Shown: positions 9,128 to 17,865 of the stretch, one piece after another
How the letters are laid out: each line of letters opens with the position of its first letter
Numbering within the stretch: position 1 is the first letter of the stretch
Assembly (NCBI GenBank): GCA_018400435.1
Contig: JAGYMW010000017.1
Span: forward strand, 1 to 37,180
DNA: 37,180 nt
Direction: 5' to 3'
Source: Bacillota bacterium
GTDB lineage: Bacteria > Bacillota > Dethiobacteria > DTU022
Translations under genes and position numbers: made by a program
Notes under the pieces: model-generated
Told to the model about the DNA's origin: nothing
Databases searched by the model: none
Seen by the model: the letters and a program-made list of their open reading frames with translations, nothing else

Positions 9128-10186
9128 GTGAGCGACCTTGAAATGAAACCGCAGCTGGCTGAAAAGGCACGCGCTGCCGGCTGAGCATCCAAAATAAGTC
9201 CGTTGGACTTAGCCGAAGCACTGAAAGGGTTAAAACTGGTTAAAGATCCCAACCTGCTGGTGGGCATTGAAGGATCTGATGATGCCGGTGTGTACAAACT
9301 TACCGATGATTTGGCCCTTGTCCAGACCGTTGATTTTTTTACTCCCATTGTCAATGATCCATATGACTTTGGCCGGATTGCGGCAACAAATGCTCTTAGC
9401 GATGTATATGCCATGGGCGGCAAGCCCTTGACGGCGATGAATATTGTCTGTTATCCAATCAAGGATAAAGCGATGGACAGTTCTGTTCTGCGTGCCATTC
9501 TTGAAGGAGGGCTTGACACTATCCATAAAGCGGAAGCCGTTTTGGTTGGCGGGCACAGTGTGGAAGATCCGGAATTGAAGTACGGGCTTTCAGTAACAGG
9601 TGTGGTTCACCCCAAAAAATTTCTGGCCAATTCAGGATCCCGGGAAGGAGACATTCTGGTTTTAACAAAACCGCTGGGAACTGGCATTCTGGCCACGGCT
9701 TTGAAAGCCAAATTTTTAGATAAACCGGTCATCAGTCGGATCACGGATCTAATGGCTGCTTTGAACAAAGATGCTGCCGAGGCGATGGCCGAGGTGGGAG
9801 TTAATGCCTGCACCGATGTAACCGGCTTCGGGCTGCTGGGGCATGCTTTGGAAATGGCCAGGGCCAGCAATGTTTCCATGCGGATCTATGCTGACAAGGT
9901 GCCGCTGATTCCTGAAGCCCAAAAATATGCCGACATGGGTTTGATCCCGGCGGGCAGCTATGCCAATCAAAATTTCTGCTCCCAGGATCTTGATGTTGAG
10001 TCCGAAATAGACCCTGTGGTTCTGGCTCTTTTGACCGATGCTCAAACCTCCGGGGGGTTGCTTATTTCAGTTCCGGCAGAGAGGGCTCCCCGGCTTGTGC
10101 AGAAACTTGAGGATCGCAACACTCCTGCAGCAAGCATTATCGGAGAAGTCTTGGGTAAAGGGCCCGGGCTAATTAAGCTTTGTTGA
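9128..10186 (+). CDS. selD: Selenide, water dikinase (selenophosphate synthetase) with in-frame TGA read as selenocysteine
   Basis: GTG start 9128 after GAAAGAGG; VSDLEMKPQLAEKARAAG-U-ASKISPLDLAEALKGLKLVKDPNLLVGIEGSDDAGVYKL...; TGA 9182-9184 occupies the active-site Cys/Sec position of SelD; the ORF track starts late at 9203. Confidence 0.9.
9195..9211 (+). promoter_or_regulatory. Bacterial SECIS-like hairpin in selD
   Basis: TAAGTCC-GTT-GGACTTA, 7-bp perfect stem, loop begins with G, 17 nt between the TGA and the loop. Confidence 0.7.
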
Positions 10187-10294
10187 GAATTGAAGCAATA
10201 ATGATTAATCAGCGAAATAAATTATCGTGGGTTTTCTGTGTACCCTAGACATTCCAAATTATCCTTGATTGTAACCAGTTCCCAAAAAAGACAG

Positions 10295-10364
10295 AGCATT
10301 TCTGCACTTTTGCGGCAATAATTTTTCTTGATCTGCAGTTTGCCCTGCCGACCGCAGAAATGCT
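10295..10364. repeat. 70-nt inverted-repeat element upstream of the ferritin-like/VIT gene
   Basis: AGCATTTCTGC ... GCAGAAATGCT perfect 11-bp arms with inner CGGCA/TGCCG pairing. Confidence 0.6.
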
Positions 10365-10420
10365 ATTATGATATCGGTTGAGATTTGATCATAATCAATG
10401 CACTGATGCCGGAGGATGAT

Positions 10421-11296
10421 ATGACGACTGAATTGAGCAGTGAGATGCTTAACAATCTTTTAAAGGATCAGCAGGATGAGATAACCGCGCATTATTTGTA
10501 CACCAGGATTGCCTCTTTTGTGAAAGATGAAGAAAATAAGAAGATTATTGAAGCGGTGGCCGAGGATGAATTTAAACACTACAATACTTTGAAAGGGATT
10601 ACCGGCCGTGAACTAAAACCACAAAAGTTCAAAATGTTCATTTTCTACTGGATCACCAGAATTCTCGGAGTTACTTTCGGCATTAAATTTCTGGAAAACA
10701 GCGAGACCCAGGCTATAACCTCATATAATGATAAAACCGATTCAGTGGATGGGTTGGAAGAGATTATTAAAGACGAAGAGCGCCACGAAGCTGAACTGCT
10801 CGATATGATTAACGAAGAGAGGTTGAACTACATGGGATCTGTCGTGCTGGGTCTCAATGATGCTCTGGTGGAGCTGACGGGAGCCCTGGCAGGTTATACC
10901 TTTGCTTTTCAGAATACCAGGCTTATTGCCCTGACCGGCCTGATCACCGGAATCAGTGCCTCCTTTTCCATGGCTGCCAGTGAGTACCTGGCGAAGAAAC
11001 ATGAGCAGGAAGAAAATGCCCTGAAGTCATCGCTTTACACCGGCATTGCTTATGTAATAACCGTAGCTTTTCTGGTTTTGCCTTTTCTTCTGCTGAACAA
11101 TCCTTTCTACGGTATAATAACCACCCTGGTAATAGCCGTTTTGATCATCTTTGTCTTTAACTTTTATGTTTCAGTGGCCAATGACTATAACTTTAAAAAG
11201 AGATTTTTGGAAATGGCGGTTATATCACTCGGGGTGGCCGGCATATCCTTCCTAATTGGTGTTTTAATAAATAAATTCATCGGCATCGATATGTAA
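10421..11296 (+). CDS. Rubrerythrin/ferritin-like domain fused to VIT1/CCC1-type iron/manganese transporter
   Basis: N-terminal EITAHYLY...EDEFKHYNTLKG...DEERHEAELLDM ferritin-like motifs; C-terminal VVLGLNDALVELTGALAGYTFA and SMAASEYLA VIT motifs; RBS GGAGGATGAT; start 10421 preferred to 10385. Confidence 0.85.
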   Translation: MTTELSSEMLNNLLKDQQDEITAHYLYTRIASFVKDEENKKIIEAVAEDEFKHYNTLKGITGRELKPQKFKMFIFYWITRILGVTFGIKFLENSETQAITSYNDKTDSVDGLEEIIKDEERHEAELLDMINEERLNYMGSVVLGLNDALVELTGALAGYTFAFQNTRLIALTGLITGISASFSMAASEYLAKKHEQEENALKSSLYTGIAYVITVAFLVLPFLLLNNPFYGIITTLVIAVLIIFVFNFYVSVANDYNFKKRFLEMAVISLGVAGISFLIGVLINKFIGIDM

Positions 11297-11318
11297 AGAG
11301 AAAGCAGGTTGAAAAACA

Positions 11319-12239
11319 GTGCCCGAAAATCGCCATAATCATTTAATCAGTGGGCATATTCATGATCAGGCCGGCGTTTCCGGGAAGAGAATATTCTGGG
11401 TAGTCCTGCTCAATGCTACCATTACTGTAGCAGAGCTTGTCGGCGGATTGCTGTCAGGCAGCCTGGCTTTGCTCTCCGATGCAACTCATAATTTAAGTGA
11501 TACCGTAGCTATTGCCTTATCTTATTTTGCCAACAGGATCTCCCGGAAACCGAAAGATGCCCGGAAGACCTTCGGCTACAAGAGGGCGGAGATACTGGCG
11601 GCATTCGTTAACTCATCAGTTTTGCTCGTCATATCCCTGTTTTTAATCGTTGAGGCGGTCAAGAGGTTCAGAAATCCGGAAACCGTTGATGGAGTTTTGA
11701 TGATCACGGTAGCTGTAATCGGGCTGCTGGCCAATCTGATGTCGGTTTTTCTTTTACACCGGGATTCCCATGATAATTTAAATATCAGGGCGAGTTATTT
11801 GCACCTGATCAGTGATACCGTATCGTCTATAGGAGTTATAGCCGGCGGTATCATAATTAATGTATGGGGGATATTCTGGGTTGATCCCCTGGTTACGATC
11901 TTGATTGCCCTTTACATTATCAGCAAGGCCTGGGTAGTTGTTAGCAAAACCGTCGATATTTTAATGCAATCAGCAGCCGACCTTGACTATGAAGTTATTA
12001 AAAAGGATATAGAAAAAATGACCGGGGTTAAGAATATCCACCACGTCCATTCCTGGATGAGCAACGAAAACACGATCTATTTTGAGGCCCATATTGATAT
12101 GGTAGATATGCAGCTGTGTGAGGCGGAAAATATCTATGATCAGATCGAGCATTACCTGAAAGAAGAGCATGGAATCAGTCATGTAACCCTGCAGGCTGAA
12201 GTAAATAAATGCCAGGATAAAGCGATATTTAAGCTCTAA
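11319..12239 (+). CDS. Cation diffusion facilitator (CDF) family transporter
   Basis: SGSLALLSDATHNLSDTVAIALSYFANRIS, KTFGYKRAEILAAFVN and HHVHSW; GTG start. Confidence 0.9.
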   Translation: MPENRHNHLISGHIHDQAGVSGKRIFWVVLLNATITVAELVGGLLSGSLALLSDATHNLSDTVAIALSYFANRISRKPKDARKTFGYKRAEILAAFVNSSVLLVISLFLIVEAVKRFRNPETVDGVLMITVAVIGLLANLMSVFLLHRDSHDNLNIRASYLHLISDTVSSIGVIAGGIIINVWGIFWVDPLVTILIALYIISKAWVVVSKTVDILMQSAADLDYEVIKKDIEKMTGVKNIHHVHSWMSNENTIYFEAHIDMVDMQLCEAENIYDQIEHYLKEEHGISHVTLQAEVNKCQDKAIFKL

Positions 12240-12439
12240 AGATATAATCCTAAAGCATATTGTGGGCCGTCCGGCAGATCAAAAACAGCAATGGCTTCTT
12301 CATACATGTTGAACCGTTCAAGTATTGGTATAGAGCAACAGCCGGTCAATGTTAAGACCCAGTTCTCTAACACTACTTGTTTTTACTTGCTTTGAATATT
12401 TATTAGGCTTCAGCAAAAAATATCTATCCCAATTAGTGG

Positions 12440-12485
12440 AATTAGAAAAGAGCGGGGTTGTAACAACACCCGCTCTTTTCTAATT
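12440..12485. terminator. Bidirectional intrinsic terminator
   Basis: Perfect 17-bp arms AATTAGAAAAGAGCGGG / CCCGCTCTTTTCTAATT with 12-nt loop, between convergent genes. Confidence 0.85.
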
Positions 12486-12542
12486 ATCTCTTTGACTCCG
12501 GCTTGGTTCAGATCCGGGTTGCTTTTTCTGTTTAAAGCAATA

Positions 12543-12902
12543 TTATTCAGCCTGCCTGCAGATTCCTGAGCCGTTGCCATTCCCCTGGCCGTTCATCATC
12601 CCTTTACCTTCGCCGTTACCGTTACCTTTGCCGTAGGCAAAACCCATGTTGTATTTCTGGCCGAGACGCTCGCGGTCTTCATCTGGCCCGCTGCCGTCGC
12701 AGGTTCCGTCACATTCGGCCATTCTTTCCTGTACAGCCTGCAGGAATTCCCCTGCTTCCTCTGCCGACAGTTCGCCTGTTTGGACCTTTTCTTCTATGAG
12801 ATTTCTCTTTTCTTCAAGATTTGCATTGGAGGCAAAAGCGACCCCGCCAATGGCCAGGGCAATTAAAACCACAAGACTTACTGCAATAAGTTGTTTTTTC
12901 AT
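12543..12902 (-). CDS. Small secreted DUF2680-like protein with Gly/Asn-rich tail
   Basis: Signal peptide MKKQLIAVSLVVLIALAIGGVAFA; LIEEKVQTGELSAEEAGEFLQAVQERM; GKGNGNGEGKGMMNGQGNGNGSG tail; start 12902 after GGGAGGAT. Confidence 0.7.
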   Translation of the reverse strand: MKKQLIAVSLVVLIALAIGGVAFASNANLEEKRNLIEEKVQTGELSAEEAGEFLQAVQERMAECDGTCDGSGPDEDRERLGQKYNMGFAYGKGNGNGEGKGMMNGQGNGNGSGICRQAE

Positions 12903-13260
12903 TTCTGAATCCTCCCTAATTATTTTGAAAGAGAACAATCTTTTACGGAAGCCTTATCTCCATTTTTAAAACGTTCCGCTGTCTCTTTCTTTATCCAGTA
13001 TAGCAGGTAAATGTGGAAGATCTGCGGTAAAGATATTAATTTTTGTTATTATTTTATGGGCAAAACTTGACCAAAACATGTTAAAGGTCATTAGTAAAAC
13101 AGCGTTGTCCATATACCCATAGTCTCGACTACCAATATTGTTTTCTTTTTAAAAGAAAAGAGCATAAAAAACAGAGGTACCATAACACTATACATTTACC
13201 ATATATTTCAAGGCAGTTAATGTTGCACTTTCCGGTGTAAAATTAAAATTTAATTTCTTC

Positions 13261-13290
13261 TTGACATTGTTTCGATTGTTGTGGTATAAA
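13261..13290 (+). promoter_or_regulatory. Promoter for the T-box/trpB2 transcript
   Basis: TTGACA 13261-13266, 18-nt spacer, TATAAA 13285-13290. Confidence 0.6.
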
Positions 13291-13324
13291 AATAGACAAC
13301 CGAAAATTGTAAAATGTAATGAAC

Positions 13325-13630
13325 AGGAATAGTAAGTTTGCCTGAGGATGTTTCAGAGAGCCTGTGGCGGTGAAAAACAGGTACATGCCGGCAACTGAAT
13401 GGGCCTGGGAGCAGCGGACCGAAAGCTCATTATGAGAGCAAATAGGCTCCGACGGAAAGCCCGACCGTGAAAATGGGAAGATATCGGCTCCAGTTTTTCT
13501 TGAAGTCCGTATCTGCAAAGAGTGAGATTCTGACCGGCAGACAGCTTGTGCAAAGTCGGCAGGGTCCGAAACCGGGTGGCAACGCGGAAGCGAACCTTTC
13601 GTCCCAGAAGACGAAAGGTTTATTTTTTGT
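13325..13630 (+). ncRNA. T-box leader, Trp specificity (TGG specifier)
   Basis: AGAGAG 13355-13360; hairpin CCTGT-GGCGGTGAAAA-ACAGG; specifier context GAA-TGG (13400-13402); T-box GGGTGGCAACGCGG (about 13574-13587); terminator AACCTTTCGTC/GACGAAAGGTT + TATTTTTT (13593-13628). Confidence 0.85.
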
Positions 13631-13699
13631 CTTCAACAAGTGCCTTTCGCCATTGAACTTTCACCCCTTTCCGGGCTTTGTTTGAGGCCTACAGCAGGC

Positions 13700-13785
13700 G
13701 AATCGCAAACCGGCTGGATCTAATTAAGGTGGCACCGCGAAAAAACCTTTCGCCCTTAAGACGGGGCAAAAGGTTATTTTATTGT
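13700..13785 (+). ncRNA. Second T-box-like antiterminator/terminator module without recognisable Stem I
   Basis: AATTAAGGTGGCACCGCGA (13722-13740), then AACCTTTCGCCC...GGGGCAAAAGGTT-ATTTTATT. Confidence 0.75.
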
Positions 13786-13978
13786 TAAATACTGTTTTCA
13801 CTGTTGTTGACATTTATCAGCTTATCTGAAGTTAAGCGGACTGATATGAAATTATCATCGCAGGGGAATGAAATGTAAACAGGAAAAAATGGGGAAAGGC
13901 TGGTGATAATAAAGTCTTAAGAAAGGCAAAGCCGTCAGGATTATTCTGTTAGCAAATAAATATCAAGGAGGAGTTAAA

Positions 13979-15346
13979 ATGAGATCGAAAATTGCTTTTT
14001 TGAAACAAGAGGAAATGCCAAACCAGTGGTATAACATTCAAGCTGACCTTCCTAATCCGGTCCAGCCTTATTTGCATCCAGGAACGGGAAAACCCACAGT
14101 CCCTGATGACTGGACCCCTCTTTTCCCAATGAACCTGATTGAACAGGAATTCAGCACTGAGCGATTTTTAGATATTCCGGAGGAAGTGCTGGAGAAGCTG
14201 CTTATCTGGAGGCCGACTCCCCTGATCAGGGCATATGGTCTTGAAAAATATCTGAACACCCCGGCCAAAATTTACTACAAGAATGAAGCGGTCAGTCCTG
14301 CCGGTAGCCATAAGCCCAACACGGCGGTAGCCCAGGTTTACTACAATAAGGTCGCCGGGGTTGAAAGAATAACGACTGAAACAGGGGCCGGCCAGTGGGG
14401 TAGTGCTCTTAGCTTTGCCTGTTCCCTGTTCGACATGCCTTTGAAAGTTTATATGGTCAAAGTCAGTTTTGAACAAAAACCCTACCGCAAACTGTTAATG
14501 AATAGCTGGGGTGCGGAATGCGTGGCCAGTCCCAGCCCGGATACCAATTTTGGACGGCAGGTGCTGGCTGAAAATCCTGATACCCCGGGCAGCCTTGGTA
14601 TAGCGATTAGCGAAGCGGCTGAAGATGCAGTGACCTCAAAGGTGAAAACTAAATATTCTCTGGGCAGCGTTTTAAACCATGTCATGATGCATCAGACTGT
14701 TATCGGCCTGGAAACCCAGAAGCAGATGAAAATGTTTGGTGATTATCCTGATGTAGTAATCGGCTGTGTGGGCGGGGGCAGCAATTTTGCCGGTCTATCT
14801 TTCCCCTTCATCAGGGACAAGATTTATGGCAAAGAGGTGTCTATTATTGGAGTGGAACCTACTGCCTGCCCCACAATGACCAGGGCCCCTTTCCTTTATG
14901 ATTTTGGCGATTCGGCTGCTACGACACCGCTTGTGCCCATGTATACCCTGGGGCACACCTTCATCCCTGCGCCTCTGCATGCTGGTGGGCTTCGCTATCA
15001 CGGCCTGGCCCCGCTGGTCAGCCAGCTGATCAAGGACGAACTGATCGAAGCCAGAGCCTACGATCAGCTGAAAACCTACGAAGCCGGTCTGATCTTTGCC
15101 CGCAATGAAGGCATTGTCTGTGCTCCGGAGACCAACCATGCCATTGCCGTCGCGATCGACGAAGCCCTTAAAGCTAAAGAAGAAGGTCGTGAAAAAACTA
15201 TTCTTTTCAACCTGAGCGGTCACGGTTTGCTGGATCTAAGTGGTTATGACGCTTACATGAGCGGAAAACTTACCGATTATAGCCTCCCGCAGGAAGATAT
15301 AGATAAAAACCTGGAGGCCCTGAGCGCATATCCCAAACCAAAATAA
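13979..15346 (+). CDS. trpB2: TrpB-like pyridoxal-phosphate enzyme (tryptophan synthase beta, TrpB2 type)
   Basis: PLYRA-type start [31 protein letters not shown] (PLP Lys), [34 protein letters not shown]; Trp T-box upstream. Confidence 0.93.
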   Translation: MRSKIAFLKQEEMPNQWYNIQADLPNPVQPYLHPGTGKPTVPDDWTPLFPMNLIEQEFSTERFLDIPEEVLEKLLIWRPTPLIRAYGLEKYLNTPAKIYYKNEAVSPAGSHKPNTAVAQVYYNKVAGVERITTETGAGQWGSALSFACSLFDMPLKVYMVKVSFEQKPYRKLLMNSWGAECVASPSPDTNFGRQVLAENPDTPGSLGIAISEAAEDAVTSKVKTKYSLGSVLNHVMMHQTVIGLETQKQMKMFGDYPDVVIGCVGGGSNFAGLSFPFIRDKIYGKEVSIIGVEPTACPTMTRAPFLYDFGDSAATTPLVPMYTLGHTFIPAPLHAGGLRYHGLAPLVSQLIKDELIEARAYDQLKTYEAGLIFARNEGIVCAPETNHAIAVAIDEALKAKEEGREKTILFNLSGHGLLDLSGYDAYMSGKLTDYSLPQEDIDKNLEALSAYPKPK

Positions 15347-15409
15347 TTAGAGTTAAACCAGATATAAACAAATTGCACTCTGTTACAGATTAAAATCCTT
15401 AGTCTAAAA

Positions 15410-15456
15410 AAATCGGGGTGCCCTTTAGAAAAGGTTCTGAAAGGGTACCCCGATTT
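15410..15456. terminator. Bidirectional intrinsic terminator
   Basis: AAATCGGGGTGCCCTTT / AAAGGGTACCCCGATTT, 17 bp with one G-U, between convergent genes. Confidence 0.85.
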
Positions 15457-15574
15457 GATCTTATCTTTTTCCACCAAATTTATTGCTTTGGTAAGAAGGT
15501 ATAACATTTGGGGAGAAAGCAGATCATCTTTGTATTATTATGTTTTGTAATTACCAGGTTTTCTCAAGTGTTTG

Positions 15575-16624
15575 TCAGTCCAGGATCCGTTTCCTCAGCA
15601 GAACAGCGACAATCACCAGCACAATGATCATGGCCAGGGCAATGAGCAACTCGAACCAGACTGTGCCCAGAGGTTTTCCCATAATTGATACTTCCCAGAT
15701 CGGGCTGATCACCCAGTAAAGAGGAAAAATTTTGGCAATCCACTGAGGCCAGTCTGGGAACAGATAAAAAACAACGGGGATGAAAAGAAAAAACCCCAGG
15801 CCTTTGATCAGGGTAAAAAGCATTGTGGCGGTTTTTGAATATATGCCGATCAGAAGCCCGATCATCGAAGTGAGGGCGGCGGCGATTACTATGACAACCA
15901 TCACTTCAAGGGGCCGCGGTCCAAAAGCGCGATTTAAAAGAAGGGTAGCAGCTGCCAGAAATGTGGCAAAAAGAAAGCCCATTAGCCACTTGGCAACAAG
16001 CACTTCATTGATCATGGCCGAGGTTACCAGCATGGCGGTCAGGGTTCCCTTTTCTTTTTCTTCGACAAGACTGGAACTGGGCACCCACATGCCGGACATA
16101 GCCAGGGCATAGAAGACAATGATCGGCACCAGCCGGATCGAAATGGGCAGGCCTGGTTCACCAAAGAAGACCGTTTCCACCTCCACAGGAGGTTCTTTGT
16201 TTTCAAGACCGCGGATCATTTCAATAGCCGTCACTGAGATAATAATCCGGTTTGAAGCAAGGCTCTCTCCGCTTAAATAAAATTCCAGGGTCGGTTTTTC
16301 TCCTCCCTGAACCGCTTCGTCGAAACCGGGTTCAAGCACCAGGCCGGCATCGAAATCGTGTTTTTCCACCTGTTCGATCAGTTCATCGGGGTCTTCCAGT
16401 ATTATTACTTCAAAACCTTCCAGTTCCTGCACGGCGGAGGTAAGTGATGATTCTCCTAGATCAACTATCCCCAGCCTCGGTTTTGGCTCGAAAAGCGAGC
16501 CAAAAGCAAACTGGAAAAGGAGAGTCAGGGCAAAAGGCAGCAGCAGGGCCCAGATAAAAAATGGTTTCCGCGGTCCAACGGCGAAATCTTTGCCTAAAAT
16601 TTTTAAAATCCGGTTTATGCTCAT
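15575..16624 (-). CDS. ABC-2 type transporter permease
   Basis: MSINRILKILGKDFAVGPRKPFFIWALLLPFALTLLFQF...; PSSSLVEEKEKGTLTAMLVTSA; start 16624 overlaps the upstream stop (ATGA). Confidence 0.88.
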   Translation of the reverse strand: MSINRILKILGKDFAVGPRKPFFIWALLLPFALTLLFQFAFGSLFEPKPRLGIVDLGESSLTSAVQELEGFEVIILEDPDELIEQVEKHDFDAGLVLEPGFDEAVQGGEKPTLEFYLSGESLASNRIIISVTAIEMIRGLENKEPPVEVETVFFGEPGLPISIRLVPIIVFYALAMSGMWVPSSSLVEEKEKGTLTAMLVTSAMINEVLVAKWLMGFLFATFLAAATLLLNRAFGPRPLEVMVVIVIAAALTSMIGLLIGIYSKTATMLFTLIKGLGFFLFIPVVFYLFPDWPQWIAKIFPLYWVISPIWEVSIMGKPLGTVWFELLIALAMIIVLVIVAVLLRKRILD

Positions 16625-17865
16625 AATGTGGCCACCTTCCTTTTTAGGACAAACAGGCCGACGCTGTATATCACTACTGCCCACAACAGAGCATAGAGCA
16701 GCCATCCAAGGGAATCCGCCCAGAGGGCGTCATAAATAGTGACATCGTAAAGGAGTCTGACGATAGGATAGCTGGGCAGCACACTGACCCAGGAAGCTAC
16801 CGAACCGGGAAATAGCACGGCAAAGGAAGGAATGAGCAGGGGGATCAGGAACAGCAGGCTAAACATCAGCTGGCCGATAAAATCTTTCCCGGCGGCTCCG
16901 ACAAACATTGCTACTGCAGTGAACAGCAGAGAACCCAGCAGAATGATAGTCAGGAGCAGGTGCCAGTTATCGGTGGTGAATGACCCGACGAAGAGCAGAA
17001 CGATCACCGACTGGCTCATGGCCAGGGCTGTGCCGAAAATAGTTTTAGCCAGGAGGAAGTGCCATACTTTTAGCGGTGTGACCAGCAGGGCGGTTACCGT
17101 TCGCTGTAGGACTTCGTTGGAAATCAGCGAGGCCAGGGCGAAAGTCTCCATCATCATTATGAAGAAGGCCAGGAGCGGTCTCATTTTTCCTCGCAGCGAT
17201 ATTTGATCTCCCAGGCGGTCTTCACCGAGAATAATAGCTTCTTCATCGGGCAGTTCAACCGGCAGCTCATAACCGGCCACCTGGTAAGCCAGTTCGCTGA
17301 CAAAACCTTCCATGGCATTCCTGATTTCATCAGGTACTGCGGCATCGGCGTAAACAGTCACTTTCGGTTTTTCACCAAGCGCAGCGTCCCGCAGGAAAGT
17401 GGGCGGAAAAGACATGCCAATGTCCAGATTAACTTTTTCTGCTTTAGCCGGTTTTTTTTGATCCCCTGCCGGGTCATGGATAATAAATTGACCTTGATCA
17501 GTCCTGTAAACTTCCAGTTCCCCGCGAATCACCTTTTTGAGCTCTTCTTCATTTTCGAATTCAACCAGGCCAAGGCCCTCTTCTTCAAAACCCGCTTCAA
17601 TCTCTTTTGCCTGTTCAAGAACTGATTCCGGAACGCCCTGAGCAGACAGCGATTTCAGCCCATCGTTGACGAGAACTGAAATTGGAGGAGTAATGGCAAA
17701 GTTAATATCTTCATCGACCGTGTCCGGGACAATCCAGTAGATGACCACAAAAAAAACCAGGCTGATTACAGTAAGGAATATATAAATCATATTGCGACTG
17801 TAAAGCCGGAGATCTTTTTTCAGAACAGCCAAAAGCAAGCTGCTGTGGGATGTTTGATTTTTCAT
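16621..17865 (-). CDS. ABC-2 type transporter permease with large extracytoplasmic domain
   Basis: N-terminal TM, about 200-aa soluble insert, then ISNEVLQRTVTALLVTPLKVWHFLLAK and further TMs; start overlaps the ATPase stop (ATGA). Confidence 0.88.
   Translation of the reverse strand: MKNQTSHSSLLLAVLKKDLRLYSRNMIYIFLTVISLVFFVVIYWIVPDTVDEDINFAITPPISVLVNDGLKSLSAQGVPESVLEQAKEIEAGFEEEGLGLVEFENEEELKKVIRGELEVYRTDQGQFIIHDPAGDQKKPAKAEKVNLDIGMSFPPTFLRDAALGEKPKVTVYADAAVPDEIRNAMEGFVSELAYQVAGYELPVELPDEEAIILGEDRLGDQISLRGKMRPLLAFFIMMMETFALASLISNEVLQRTVTALLVTPLKVWHFLLAKTIFGTALAMSQSVIVLLFVGSFTTDNWHLLLTIILLGSLLFTAVAMFVGAAGKDFIGQLMFSLLFLIPLLIPSFAVLFPGSVASWVSVLPSYPIVRLLYDVTIYDALWADSLGWLLYALLWAVVIYSVGLFVLKRKVATL

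Noticed and set aside
12240-12390. Open minus-strand stretch ...LTGCCSIPILERFNMYEEAIAVFDLPDGPQYALGLYL*
   Set aside because: About 50 codons with no start codon/RBS and no recognised family; could be a remnant, but chance is equally likely.
13243-13685. Several overlapping 66-91 aa ORFs on both strands
   Set aside because: They overlap the T-box leader RNA and have no domain content or RBS.
15277-15507. 76-aa minus-strand ORF downstream of trpB2
   Set aside because: Spans a bidirectional terminator (15410-15456) and the trpB2 3' end; no coding evidence.
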